Assembly: GCA_024663395.1 (NCBI GenBank)
Contig: JANFAH010000010.1
Coordinates: forward strand, 1,674,001-1,738,000
Direction: 5' to 3'
Origin: Pisolithus tinctorius
Taxonomy: Eukaryota > Basidiomycota > Agaricomycetes > Boletales > Pisolithaceae
Length of the DNA stretch: 64,000 nt
The translations under genes and the position numbers were made by a program. The notes beneath the pieces were generated by a model. The model was not told the origin of the DNA, made no database searches, and saw nothing but the letters and a program-made list of their open reading frames with translations. Below are positions 47,337-58,018 of the stretch, piece after piece. The first letter of the stretch is position 1; each line of letters opens with the position of its first letter.

Positions 47337-49262
47337 ATGATCCGCTCTACCAGCAAGCCAAGGGCTTTATTCTACCCGGCGCAGCCGCCCGACATACAAA
47401 TCGCGTTGGACCATCCGCCGCCATCATTCTCTCGGGACGCGGATTCCTCAGAGCAGGAGTGTGAGCTCAACTACATGCTGTATGGCGCAGTACCCAGGGA
47501 CTTCTCGAATGGCGAAGATGCACTGCATCAAGACCGGACCATCCCACCATTGGCGTGAGCGGCATCTCACATTTGGGTACCGATTTTTGACGTATCCTGT
47601 ATTCAGAGGTCATCCTGTGATCTTAACCGAGGTTCGCCGTCCTACCATCTCTTCCACCTTAAAGGGATTTCTAAGGGATGGCTAGTATGATCAACATTAT
47701 CCGAGCCGTTTGGCACGGGCCTCGGCTATTGCGCCTGCCCCAGGAATACATGAAACTAGAGATGTACATCGCTTCTCCGCCGAGTTACCCGCTATGACAC
47801 TTATCGCACTCCCAGTATGCTCTAGACACACTATACCTAGCTGACGATGTTGGCAAGGTTGAGCCGTCTGTGGTGGGTTCATGTTTGGCTTTGACCACTG
47901 GCGTCCCCTGAGGTCGCTAAAACATTACAGTTCCCCTTCGTGCAACAGCATCCCCTTGCAATTCCACTCCCAGCCGCCCAGGCTAATGCCCTCGACCTGA
48001 TGCATGGAGTCCAGTACTGGGATGTTCAAAATGTAGGGGTACATAATCCCCTTCCCGTCGCTTCATCGACCAGTCACGGCCAAGGAAACTTTATGCTGCA
48101 GCCACATGACGCCCATTCACCTTGCACTGACGCTAGTGTACAAAACGGTGAACCGATGTGGAATATGAAAACTGATCGAGAGATCCTTTTTAATCTCGGA
48201 ACTCGCGGAGAAGCCCGTGGCTACCAGGGTGGACAAACCTTGCACGATGCACATGAATCATTATCTCCTTTTTCCAACTGCACTCCATCATCTTCTCAGG
48301 GACTGCTCGCCGGGGCCGTTCCAACGCCCGCATATCCCCCATTCGTACCAGATATCGTTGATGGGACCACGACGAACGTGAGGATGATACCCCTCCCACC
48401 CGATCGTACTGTGTTCCACCCTGGAGGGGGGGACACCCATGAAAGGATGGATAGAATTTGTCACGCCTCTGGCAAGATGGCACTATTGTCGTATTCAAAT
48501 GGGCTAAGGCATCAGGCGGTGAGGAGACTACCCACAATTCCATATCCCCCATGTAACCAGCTGAACACTTGTTGCCGTATTCCAGCAACTGCGCACATCG
48601 GGCACGTCAACTACGTCTGTGCTGTCGGCATACCATGCAGACTCCCCGAAAACCGCCGCCTTTTTTGGCCATCGTGAGTGCGTGCAAAGTGGTCCAAATT
48701 ACCGTATTTCCCAGCACTACTCTGCAAATGCGGGACCTGTCATCGTAAGCTTGACTTAATACCACAAGAGCCGCCACTTATGCTTTCCATGTAGCTCACA
48801 CAACACGTTCCTACCGTGACCTCGGATCAAGTCAATGAGGTTCCCCCCGCGTGTCCTGGTCTTTTCTCAGGATACTTAGAACCGCTCAACGGCGGTGCCA
48901 GCTCCGTCGTCACTTTTGGCAGTTCGGTGGCCACCCTTGCCACAGCCAACATGACAAGCTCTCCATCGGAAGCTTCTCAGATACACCCCTCCACAACTCG
49001 GCCTTCAACCTTCGCAACCTCGGGGCTTCCACAACAGTCTTTCGGTGATCTGAGGCCCTGTCCTTGGAAAGACGAACAGGAGGGTATATGCAACGAACTC
49101 GTGAGCTGGGATTGTCAGGTCCACCTGGCTTCTGCCCACGGCGTCGTCAACATGTCGGGTCACACCATTCTCACATGCGGTGGTTGCCGCTCTCCACTAA
49201 GGCGCAAGTCTTTTTTGAAACACTTTCGTGTGGTGGAGCTTGGATTCCGTCGCCGAAAATGA
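47337..49262 (+). CDS. B6: six-exon C2H2 zinc-finger protein, intact, one intron lost
   Basis: Exons 47337-47554, 47607-47631, 47816-47872, 47931-48518, 48586-48744 and 48795-49262 give 504 residues. Phases follow the family (phase 2, then 0). Exons 4 and 5 of other B genes are fused here: the intron and about six flanking codons are missing, leaving GQGN|FMLQPHDAH in frame. Finger 1 is complete. Finger 2 reads C-x2-C ... KHFRVVE, so the terminal His is replaced by Glu. A basic tail (FRRRK) follows. B2 is its closest relative (exon 1 NYMLYGAVPRDFSNGEDALH is shared). Confidence 0.76.
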
Positions 49263-49560
49263 GATACGTTAATGATTGTTGTCATCTAATAGGGTACGGA
49301 GACCTAATTGTGTGCTCGAGAATATTGAAAGACCTTTGTTCTGGTCTGCACACAGGACTGGCGCACACTGCAAAAAGGGGTCCCGTTAACTGTACTGTTT
49401 GTGTAGTGACTTTCCTCTGATTGTTGCTCGTTCTTTCCACGCACCCGTTTCCATTCCATCATAGTTATGAATACGGTCATGAACGACGCTGAGCGCTGAG
49501 CGCTTGATCTGCCACTATGTATGTACCGGTTATCATACATTCATAAATAAGTAGATGGCA
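49263..49560 (+). repeat. 3' flank of B6
   Basis: Noncoding; shared with the other B flanks. Confidence 0.5.
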
Positions 49561-52500
49561 GTCACGTCTTTTGGTTCCAGTTAGACACTTTATCTTGTAA
49601 AGCGCAATCAGGCTGCTTGTGCTCGTCCTGTAACTCTCATTCTACTGTCGCACCCCTTGCAGTGTGTGATTTTACTTATTTGTGTCCAACTTGGATGGAG
49701 ATAGCGCCTGGATGTGCCTAAGTCTCGCGCAGGAAGTTCACAGTAAATGCCAATATTCACTGCGGAAACGAGATTTTGTCTGGTACCGGGTATTGTACGG
49801 GCAGACAACAGGACTGTAGATAGAATGTACTTCGACAGGTGATCCGCCTTCGTCGAGGTAGGTTATGTAATGCCGCGCTTCTCTGACACTGACTGGAGTC
49901 CAGCCAGCCTCGGTGGCCGCAGTTCTGACGGACAGCAGCTCATAGGCCGTGTAGTACAGACAGATAACATGTCACTTGTCCCTTCTCCAGTCATCACCCA
50001 GCCAGATAGTCTGTTCGTACAGTCATAGCATAGATTTATTCAAGTTTGTGTACAGGCAGATTATACAAATTCCCCCCGGTGACCCTCCCCACTGAAAATC
50101 CCACATATACTACACCATCCTTTCATTGCTCTGGTCCAAGTGCACTTGTAAAGAAACTTCGTGTCTGTAAGTGTGTGGTTAAATAGTGGAAATGGCGCAT
50201 ACAGAATCAAAAAAAGAGAGTATATGCGCACATTGTACAGTCAATGTTGAGCCACCTATCATGGCGACAAAAGATGAGGTGTGGGGGTGTCAACGGGGAT
50301 GTGGGGGCGCTCGACGAGGTGGTAGATGCTGGTGAACTCGAAGACGAAGTAGTGGTATGTGCTGTCATGGATGACTGTTAGCCGGTGTCTGTGACAAATG
50401 ATATCTCGCGACTCGCCTGGAAGTCAGTGAATACCAAGGTCTGTCACAGTCTGCTAGAGGTCCGGTGACCGATGCATTCAGCAACCTGTGTCAATGACTC
50501 ACCGATATATCTGAGGGTGTGGGAGCCTAAGGGACGGTGGGTGGCTAGTGGTGGGGGTTGGTGGAGAGGAGCGCTTTCGAGAAAATTTTGCAAAGTGTTG
50601 ACAACCTGTCTGGAAAGTGTCATGGCATACAGGCAGGCAGGCAGAAGCACGCCTGGACATCGAGAAAATCAGCCATCCCCTTATCTGGAGGTCAGTCAGC
50701 ATCCAGGTAGATGAAAAGTCCTTACGGTGTAGACAGACGATATGTTGATCTGTTTGGATGACAGATTTGGTATGGACACGTGATCTGTCTCCAAACCATA
50801 TGTCAAGATTTTTGCCGAGGCTCGCGTGGATTTCACGAAGTCTGGATTTAGTACAGAAAAGCTCTCAAATATTTCTGACAGTCAGATTTGGTTGAGGAAT
50901 ACGGTTAGCCACATTTGTATTACAGGCAGACCACCTTCCGCGGTCTATTTACTGTACTGACAGAATCTCGTTTCCGCAGTGATTGTGGAGCTCTGTGTGA
51001 GAAAATTGCAGCGCCACAGTTCGCGGAAAGCAGTGAGCGCGTAGAAAGTAGCCAAGGCTTCAACCTGCTTCTCCGTAAAGCTACAGTCCGCGGCTCATTC
51101 GATTGCCTCGCTGCGCGAGCCAATCCGTTTCTTGGTAAAACAATTCCTGGAATCTCGGCTCTGGTGGCACCCTGTAAACGAAACGAAGAGGACCGGACCC
51201 TTGTATGGAACGCCATCAGTGATGACACGCGCAAAGTTCGAAATGCAGGTTCACCTTAGACGAGGACCCAGGTGATCTGATCAGAACATTGCGTGCAAAG
51301 GGCTAACCTGTAACGTCATCGTATGCTGTGGGTCGTTCCTTGGACAGCAGAACTGCCAGGGGTTATACTATTATAACTTGTACGAGACTGCCGATCTCTG
51401 AAGTGAATTACGTGCACTTCTTGATACCAATTTCTCTGACATCTCAACTACTCCCGACAGCGAGTTTGACAGTTGATCGTTTCCCCTCTTTCGTGGAGGC
51501 GTGAGGTTCTGTTGATGGTAAGAACTTTAATATAGCGCTACTACCTACTGTATTTACTTCAATTCGGACACTAACAAGGCTTAAGCTAAGGAACAACAGC
51601 GTTTCTCCCCAGGCACTTTGTTTAACTGTTCCTACACGGCCAAATGCGCCTCCCGCCAATTGATATCAGCTGTATAAGCACATTGATTCTGTTGCCGAAG
51701 AAAAGGTGGCTCCACGTCAATCAGAACCTTAATCCTTTGCTCCTTCATGTTCACAGAAATCCATTTCAGCTTAATGTACGACTCCACCAGGCTTCGCGTG
51801 TCTTCCTTCATGAAGGGGAGTCGGCGTGGCCGCAGCGTTGCCTATCTTGGACGGAAGGTCAAATGAATGTGGAATTCCAAGAGATGGCATAACTTTCTGA
51901 CTGCATCAGAAGCGTCGTCAGACGTTACGGAGCAACTCTGCACCATATAAGAACGAGGCGGGTGGTCCATAGTGACCAAAGGCAAGCGTGTCAGTTCCAT
52001 TTTGCGCTGACATTACCATAGAAAGCCACCTACAAGGTTAGTTGATGGAACCACCTTGCACAGTACTGGGACTTAGTGCGATTGGTCGAATGAGGGCGTA
52101 AAGCAACAGTGACCTTATCATCGAATTTCGTCTCCAGGTATGCAATAGGCAGGTGGAGCGGCCAGGACTGTCACGTTGACCAAGCGTTCGCGTGAGACTA
52201 GTTCTACGCGTAATTGTGCCTGATCTTGAACCTGCAATTTGGGCGCAAGCAGCAAAGACAGGGTGCTGTAGACGGCAAGATCTGTTGACAGCAGGTACGT
52301 ACCCTGTCCTTCTATTAGCAGGAATAAGGAACCCGGAAAGATGAACAATCGTGCCCGGTGTGCAAGGATTGCACCCCACCGTTCTTAGCTTGCTAACTTT
52401 CCTGTAAGTATTGACTCTCCGCAGCCAGCGGTGAATCAACGAACATAGTAGTAATAATCAAACAGTGATCGATCTCGGCGCCCAATTTGAAGAAATCAAA

Positions 52501-52640
52501 GTCCGCGCTGATGACAAGGTAGTGTCAGCGACCATGATCAGTGTTTTGCAAGGGAAGTGGGGAAAAAAGGATGCCCCTTCTGTAACCTACAGCCTGTTCG
52601 CACTTTGACACGGAGCAAGGATACATAAGTACCGCAATGT
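49561..52640 (-). repeat. XZ block 5, interrupted by a DNA transposon
   Basis: XZ sequence runs 49561-49757 and resumes at 50982. The Z segment after the insertion (50985-51250) is shortened and shifted relative to 52939-53478. Minus-strand pieces include 52038-52439 (LQHPVFAACAQI...). No intact gene. Confidence 0.45.
49758..50981. mobile_element. Non-autonomous CACTA-type (CMC/EnSpm) DNA transposon, 1,224 bp
   Basis: The ends are perfect 18-bp inverted repeats, CACTGCGGAAACGAGATT at 49758-49775 and its complement at 50964-50981. The repeat continues imperfectly (TGTC.GTAC) for about 10 more bases. The flanks carry a 3-bp duplication ATT (49755-49757 and 50982-50984), and removing the element rejoins the XZ sequence AATATTGTGGAG found in other copies. 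CACTG termini and 3-bp duplications are hallmarks of the CACTA superfamily. Motifs like ACAG(G/T)CAGA recur near both ends, as subterminal repeats do. No transposase frame is present. Confidence 0.88.
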
Positions 52641-52929
52641 TTGCGCCGTGCGACAAGACAGATCGATGGACCAATACTCATTGATGATGTCTTCAGCCAA
52701 GTTGATATCTTCTGAGATGAGATGTGAGCAAGCGATGCGTTACATATACCTGGACTTCAAGCACATGGACGACTTGATGGACTCAACATCACCCCTGCCA
52801 TCAAGCGCCGTTCTTGGATATTCTATATTTCGGACCTTCGGCTGCGGGTGACAAGGTTCAAATTCTTTACTTTAGTCTCATAATGACTTGGCGTTCAGAG
52901 GTGGCATCCGGTTGAACGGCAACGACTGA
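52641..52929 (+). repeat. W block fragment
   Basis: Short piece related to 15380-15650 and 55130-55400. No gene. Confidence 0.35.
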
Positions 52930-55090
52930 CCCAATTTATCATCGATTTGACAGGATTGGTATGGAGCGCGTTGCGAATGTTTGGCAGTGAACGCGGAGTT
53001 TCATGATGGCGCTGCAGAGATGACTGGCAGGTGAGAAAATTGCAACGCCACAGAAGCCATCCAATTGGTCAGCGAACCTGCTGCACCTGCTCCTGGAAAG
53101 CAGTGGGCGCGAGATGGCAGCCAAGGCTTCAACCTGCCCGTCCGTACAACTGCCATCTTTCCACATGAACCCCTTGTCTGCGGCCCGCTCGATCCACTCT
53201 CTGTACAAACCAGTCTGCTTCTTGTCTAAACAATTCCTGAGAAACCGACCCCGGTGACACTTAGCAATGCGTACCAACGAAACCGAGAGGACCTCGCCCA
53301 CGTGTGCGATGTCATCGGTGATGGCACGCACAAAGATCGGAACGCACGTCCGCCTTATGTGAGGACCTAGGAGGGTTGGGATCAAGTGATCAAAACATCG
53401 CGCGTAGCGAGCTAACCTACATCGCCATCGCATGTGAGTGGCTCCTTGGACGGCGGAACCGCCAGCTACGTCGTACATACAAGACCGCCGACAGCCGAAG
53501 CAAATTGCATACGTTTATCTCATGATGCCGGTCCCTCTAACACCTCATCTGCCTCTTCCGACGTGCTCCCACTACAGCGGGTTTGACCACTGAGCGTTTC
53601 CCCTCTCGCGGAGGTGCGATTATGTTGCTCAGGGTTTTGTTGATGGTAAGAACTTTAACCTAGTGCTACTTATCTAGTTTGCTAAGTTCTGAAAATAAGC
53701 CTGGCATGTCACGTACATACTGTGCTTACTGGGTCGTACCCCGACTCGGAGTCTAACAGGACTTAAGCCATACCGCCAGTCGATACCACCTGCGTATGCA
53801 TACAATGATTCCACCGCCGAACCTATAGAAAAGGTGACTCCATGTCGATCATAACCTTCATCCTTTCCTCCTTCGGGCGCACAGAAATCCATCTCAGATT
53901 AACGTACGACTCCACGGGCTTCTAATGAGTCTTCCTTCATCAAGAGGGGGTCCGCGTGGCTGCAGCGTTGCCTATCTCGGACGGAAGGTCGAATGAATGT
54001 GGAATTCCAACAGATGACGTAGCTTTCTGACCGCATGTGCATTGGAGGCGCCCTCAGAAGTTGCGAAGCAGCTCTGCATGAAGTAAGAGCGAGGCAAATG
54101 AGTGGTCCGTTGTGACCAAAGACAAGCGTGTCAGCTCTATACGTGCTGCTTACCCCAGAAAGCCACTCACAAGGCTCGTGGCAATGCATGTCCCGCGCAC
54201 TTTGATCCCTGACCCACAGGCAGTTCGATCTTCAAACTCACTCACAGCATCGACTCTGAAACGACCTCTTTTACCATACGTTTCCTACATGTGATGTAAA
54301 CGGAGATCTCCGTGTGACCGTAGGCCGTTGCCAGTACTGTCGTCACTGCCTCCCATTGCCACATAGTACTCTCCTCCGCTTTTGCACCATAATCCCGCGC
54401 ATGCCTTTGTTTTCGTTACTTGTATGCGTGTGCCGCTTCGAATTCTGCTGTGCAGCGACCACCACTTCCTCCTTCGGATGTCAGGTGTGCGCTACACTAT
54501 AGTTGATGGAACTACCTTGCGCAGCAGTGGGATTTAGTACAATTGGGCAAATAAAAGCGTGAAGAAACAGTGGCCGTATCAGCATCGAATTTCGTCTTCG
54601 AGTATGCAATAAGCAGTTAGAACGGCCGGGAGTGATACGTTGACCGAGCATTCGTGCGAGACAAACCCTACGTGTGCTTGTGCGTGATTTCGAACCTGTG
54701 ATTTGGGCGCAAGCAACGAAGACAGGATGCTGTAGAGGGCAAGGCGCCCCGTCGTTTTTGACAGCATGCCATCAACAGGAATAAGGAAACCGGGAAAATA
54801 AACAATCGGACCCAGCGTTACAAGAATTGCTCTCCACAGCTGTTAGGAGATCAACATCTGCTAACTTTCCCGTGAATGTATACTCTCCGCAGCTAGTGTC
54901 AAATCAAAAACAGAATATTGATCGCATGGTGATCGATCTCGATTCTCGGTGCTCAAATTGAAGAAATCAAAGTCAGCGCTATTGACACGATGGTATCAGC
55001 GACGATGATCGGCGTTTAGTTGTAACGGAAGTTGAAAAAAAAAAAAAAAAGAAAAGAAAACGGATACCCCTTCTGTAATCTACATCATCT
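52930..55090 (-). repeat. XZ block 6
   Basis: Full-order XZ copy including the longest Z frame (52939-53478). An A-tract of 16 bases at 55035-55050 expands a run of about 5 in sister copies. Minus-strand pieces at 53899-54189 and 54579-54767 are those shared by all XZ blocks. Confidence 0.45.
52939..53478 (-). CDS. Z segment, longest copy (179 codons), unrecognised
   Basis: Continuous minus-strand frame with ITDDIAHVGEVLSVSLVRIA, REWIERAADKGFMWKDGSC and QVEALAAISRPLLSRSRCSR. The first third is Arg/Cys-rich and may be chance. The central ~90 residues recur in five other XZ copies in the same frame with conservative changes, which argues that this part was coding. Splice boundaries and the rest of the protein are unclear. 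Confidence 0.35.
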   Translation of the reverse strand: MYDVAGGSAVQGATHMRWRCRLARYARCFDHLIPTLLGPHIRRTCVPIFVRAITDDIAHVGEVLSVSLVRIAKCHRGRFLRNCLDKKQTGLYREWIERAADKGFMWKDGSCTDGQVEALAAISRPLLSRSRCSRFADQLDGFCGVAIFSPASHLCSAIMKLRVHCQTFATRSIPILSNR

Positions 55091-56450
55091 TCGCACTTTG
55101 TCATTGGAACAAGGGTGCTGCACTGTGCGGCAGGGCTGATAGCGCTGATCAGTGATGATGTCATTCAGCCAAGCTGATATCTGAGTGATCACGTGATGAA
55201 CTTCAAGCAAAATCAGAAGAGTAGTGCTTCCCAATCCCAGTGCCAGACGACTTGATGCACTTGACATCATCCTTGCCCTCAAGCGCTGCTCTTAAGTACT
55301 CTATATTTCAGCTGCGGCATACAAGGTTCAAATCCACCACTTTAGTCTTATAATGACCTGGTGTTCGAACGTTCAGGTGTGACCTCCAGTTGAACGGCAA
55401 CCGCTGGGTCGCTGAGTCAACTCATCATCGGTCTGACAGGATTGGTGGACCATATGGCTTTACGAGACATTGTAAGGCCATACAAAGCCGGTGCGGCCAA
55501 ACAAATGCAAGTCCATTGGAACATCGAGCAATACCAAGCTACATGTCGTGGGCTGGCTATTCTGTCGTCCCCGGACTTTTTCACGGTAGCAAACGCGGAG
55601 TTCCAGATTGGTCTTTGTCAAAATGACGCGGGGGCTTTTACAAGATTCAGGGACGGTGTTAGGTTCTTCGTCGCGGTGTTCAGCATCGCCACAATAACTT
55701 GGCGTATATATGTACCCTCGAAGAGCGGCTATTCGCTCCCCAAATGTCTCCCACATGTAACAAAGATCCGGTGAGTGACAACGGTCCAGTTCTTATGTAA
55801 AAAGCTCTTTGCCCACGTATCGGGGCGTTACTTCCTTATCTGCATGATTCCAGTCCATAGCTAATATTTGATGTTCAGCATTACTTGTTGAGTGATTACG
55901 GGCGACGGTACTATCACATGAGTATTGGCATTCAGCTGTATATCTTATCTGGGTGACCGGATTTATATAGACATAGGCAGAATTGGGGGATGCCTAGTCG
56001 CGGGGTCCTGGTCTTCCGAACAGGAATTCCTGAGCGTTTCAACACAGGACGCCAGCTGGCGGTTCTGAAAGAACATACTCACGATATTTCGACTGGAACT
56101 TTCTTTTACCTCTGCGGATGTTGTCAGTCAAATAGGTAAGGTGGGCCCCTTTGCGCAGCCTGTGCAAAAAATTTACTGCAGGATAGGAGTTCCTAGCAGA
56201 GTGTCCTTGGCGGGTCCCTTGCATTTGGTGTATGCATTTTGCACGAGATCTTTTCCTTTTTGCACCCGGTCTCTTCTTTGGTTACTCAGATGAAAGTAGC
56301 AGAACGCTCATGCATTGTACAAGTCGCGGCTGCTGAGATATACCTCTTGCTTGGCCTCAAAGTCGGGTGAAGAGCTCGCGCGATCTTTGTGTCCTCTACG
56401 ACCAGCCGCGTTGCTAGTGACGCGCGTGGATTTCCACATAGAAGTATGTC
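55091..56450 (+). repeat. W block 3
   Basis: Homologous to W blocks 1 and 2 but less degraded on the forward strand. It contains the W reading frame at 55442-55774. From about 55800 it matches 16060-16500 loosely. Nothing else is recognised. Confidence 0.4.
55442..55774 (+). CDS. W3: best-preserved W reading frame (exon), unrecognised
   Basis: 110 codons from ATG to a possible donor (AAGATCCG|GTGAGT, at about 55771). The frame is already open from an acceptor-like CTGACAG just upstream. It reads ALRDIVRPYKAGAAKQMQVH, DFFTVANAEFQIGLCQ and RDGVRFFVAVFSIATITW. Copies at 15.7 and 41.7 kb align but carry indels and stops. The next exon could not be joined in a consistent phase. No family is recognised. 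Confidence 0.33.
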   Translation: MVDHMALRDIVRPYKAGAAKQMQVHWNIEQYQATCRGLAILSSPDFFTVANAEFQIGLCQNDAGAFTRFRDGVRFFVAVFSIATITWRIYVPSKSGYSLPKCLPHVTKIR

Positions 56451-57850
56451 AAAGCGGCCAATGATATGTGCAACCTGACATTAATTTTTCTTGAATTAGC
56501 GTGCTCAAGATACACATTTATAGCCCCTTCGACGTGGTCGAGAACTTGCCTTTCCTCGTGAATTCCCTGTCCCTATTGACACTCATAAACTTCTCCGAGC
56601 TCCAGCTTCTGACCCTGCTTCCCACCGATCCAGCGGTGTCCACTGTTCCAATTTGCCCGATCCACTACATCGAGTCAGCGGACGGCCGTCTCCCACCAGG
56701 TGAACATGCCGCGGAACAGGGAGGAACACCATCAGAGTAAGTCATGCATCGTCTTCTTTTCACTGTTGACGACCCATGATCACCTTTCACTTTAGCGGTG
56801 GCCCTCAAACTGTTTTTCTCGACGTTTGGAGACGATCTAGACTATTGAATGCTGAAATCCTGACGCCTGCTACTAGCGGCCATGGTTGGGGGGATATCTT
56901 GCGCAAATTGCAGACAACAATTATAGTGACTTGAATTTTCAACGAGCCAGCATACTCCCTCCGGTTGTCGGGCTGGTCAACGTGAGTTCGACTTCGATAT
57001 GTGCAGGAGCAGCGACTCACCGATGATTACCACATTGCGCGAAAACCTGCACAAACCATTCTTCCGTAACCCTGCTCAGGGTGCCGAAAGCAATGTTCCA
57101 GCTACCTATCCTGGTCTTTCTCTAGGACATCTAGAACATTTGTACTTCGGTTATGGCCTTTACGCCATTGTCAACCCCATTAAATTAGTGGGCCCCCCTC
57201 CCATCCTAGACGCACAGCGCCCACCACCCGGCACTTCATCGGAGGCTCCCTAGAATCTGGCTCCTCCACAGGCATCCGCTGATGACGGACGGCCATGTGG
57301 CTGAGGAGACAAGTGTGGGGGTATATGTGACGTGCTCATAGGCTACTGTTGCGAAGCCCACCTGGCTTCCGCCCACGGTATCGTTAACATGCCGCGGACT
57401 CAACTTGTCGAGTGCGGTCGGTGTGGGAAGCGATGGGACACAGGTCTATGTTGTGGCACTATCGCGAGGAGCATCTCGGGTTCCGCCGTTGATGAAAGGA
57501 TGTTCCATGGTACACTCCATTCCCCCAAGGATCGATGTCCTTGTGTGACTGGCTACCCATTGTCCACTGGGTGCACGTCTGCTATCCAGGTGTCCTTACG
57601 CGCCGGGGATGGAGGGCTCGGGGCTGTACAATCCTTTGCTGTAAAAGCATCTGCCCTCGCATATATCGAGATCGACATATGTGGGAGCGCTGGGTACGAC
57701 TACGCGTAACTCCCCAGCACTCAGCATGTCACGAGTGCCTCCAACGTTGGTGGGCAATCACTTGCCCGGAGTCGTTCCAGAGTGGCTGGCTGTCACCTCC
57801 AGCACTGCCGCGCTCTGAGCTGTTAAAGCGAAACTACGAAATAGAGCATA
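56451..57850 (+). pseudogene. C: distant relative of the zinc-finger family, dead
   Basis: A first-exon relic ends at 56736 (SADGRLPPGEHAAEQGG) in phase 2, and a 28-nt microexon (56796-56823) fits the family exactly, but no ATG is found for exon 1. The later region (about 57040-57500) has a 1-nt loss in the segment matching PAQSIPSVTP, a stop near 57251 and a finger region (LIGYCCEAHLASAHGIVNM, ECGRCG) shifted before the last His pair. A chance frame continues to 57858. Confidence 0.6.
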
Positions 57851-58018
57851 CTTTCTGACCCCCGTCCTCAATCTCTGACTCTGACTTATTTTTTAACAAT
57901 CCACAAGCCTTTCCTTTCTACTTTCTGTGGCTCACTCCTACGTTATTCCGATTTGCCCGGTCCTCGCTTTCTTTCTTGGTTCGCTTCCGGTGATACACAA
58001 GGCGAATCGTTCTTCTCA
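57851..58018 (+). other. Spacer between C and D
   Basis: No feature is seen beyond the probable leader of D. Confidence 0.3.

Noticed and set aside
50622..50645. The short AGGCAGGCAGGCAG run as a satellite or CRISPR-like array
   Set aside because: It is only about four tandem tetranucleotides inside the CACTA element, with no spacer structure.
49758..50981. A Helitron or MITE of another superfamily at 49.8-51.0 kb
   Set aside because: Perfect CACTG inverted ends and a 3-bp duplication fit CACTA elements. Helitrons have no TIRs or duplication, and Tc1/mariner or hAT elements have 2-bp TA or 8-bp duplications.
55320..55345. A GGTTCAAATCC box resembling a tRNA B box (also near 15573, 41580 and 52854)
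   Set aside because: No matching A box or cloverleaf could be drawn around it, and the copies diverge at the key positions.
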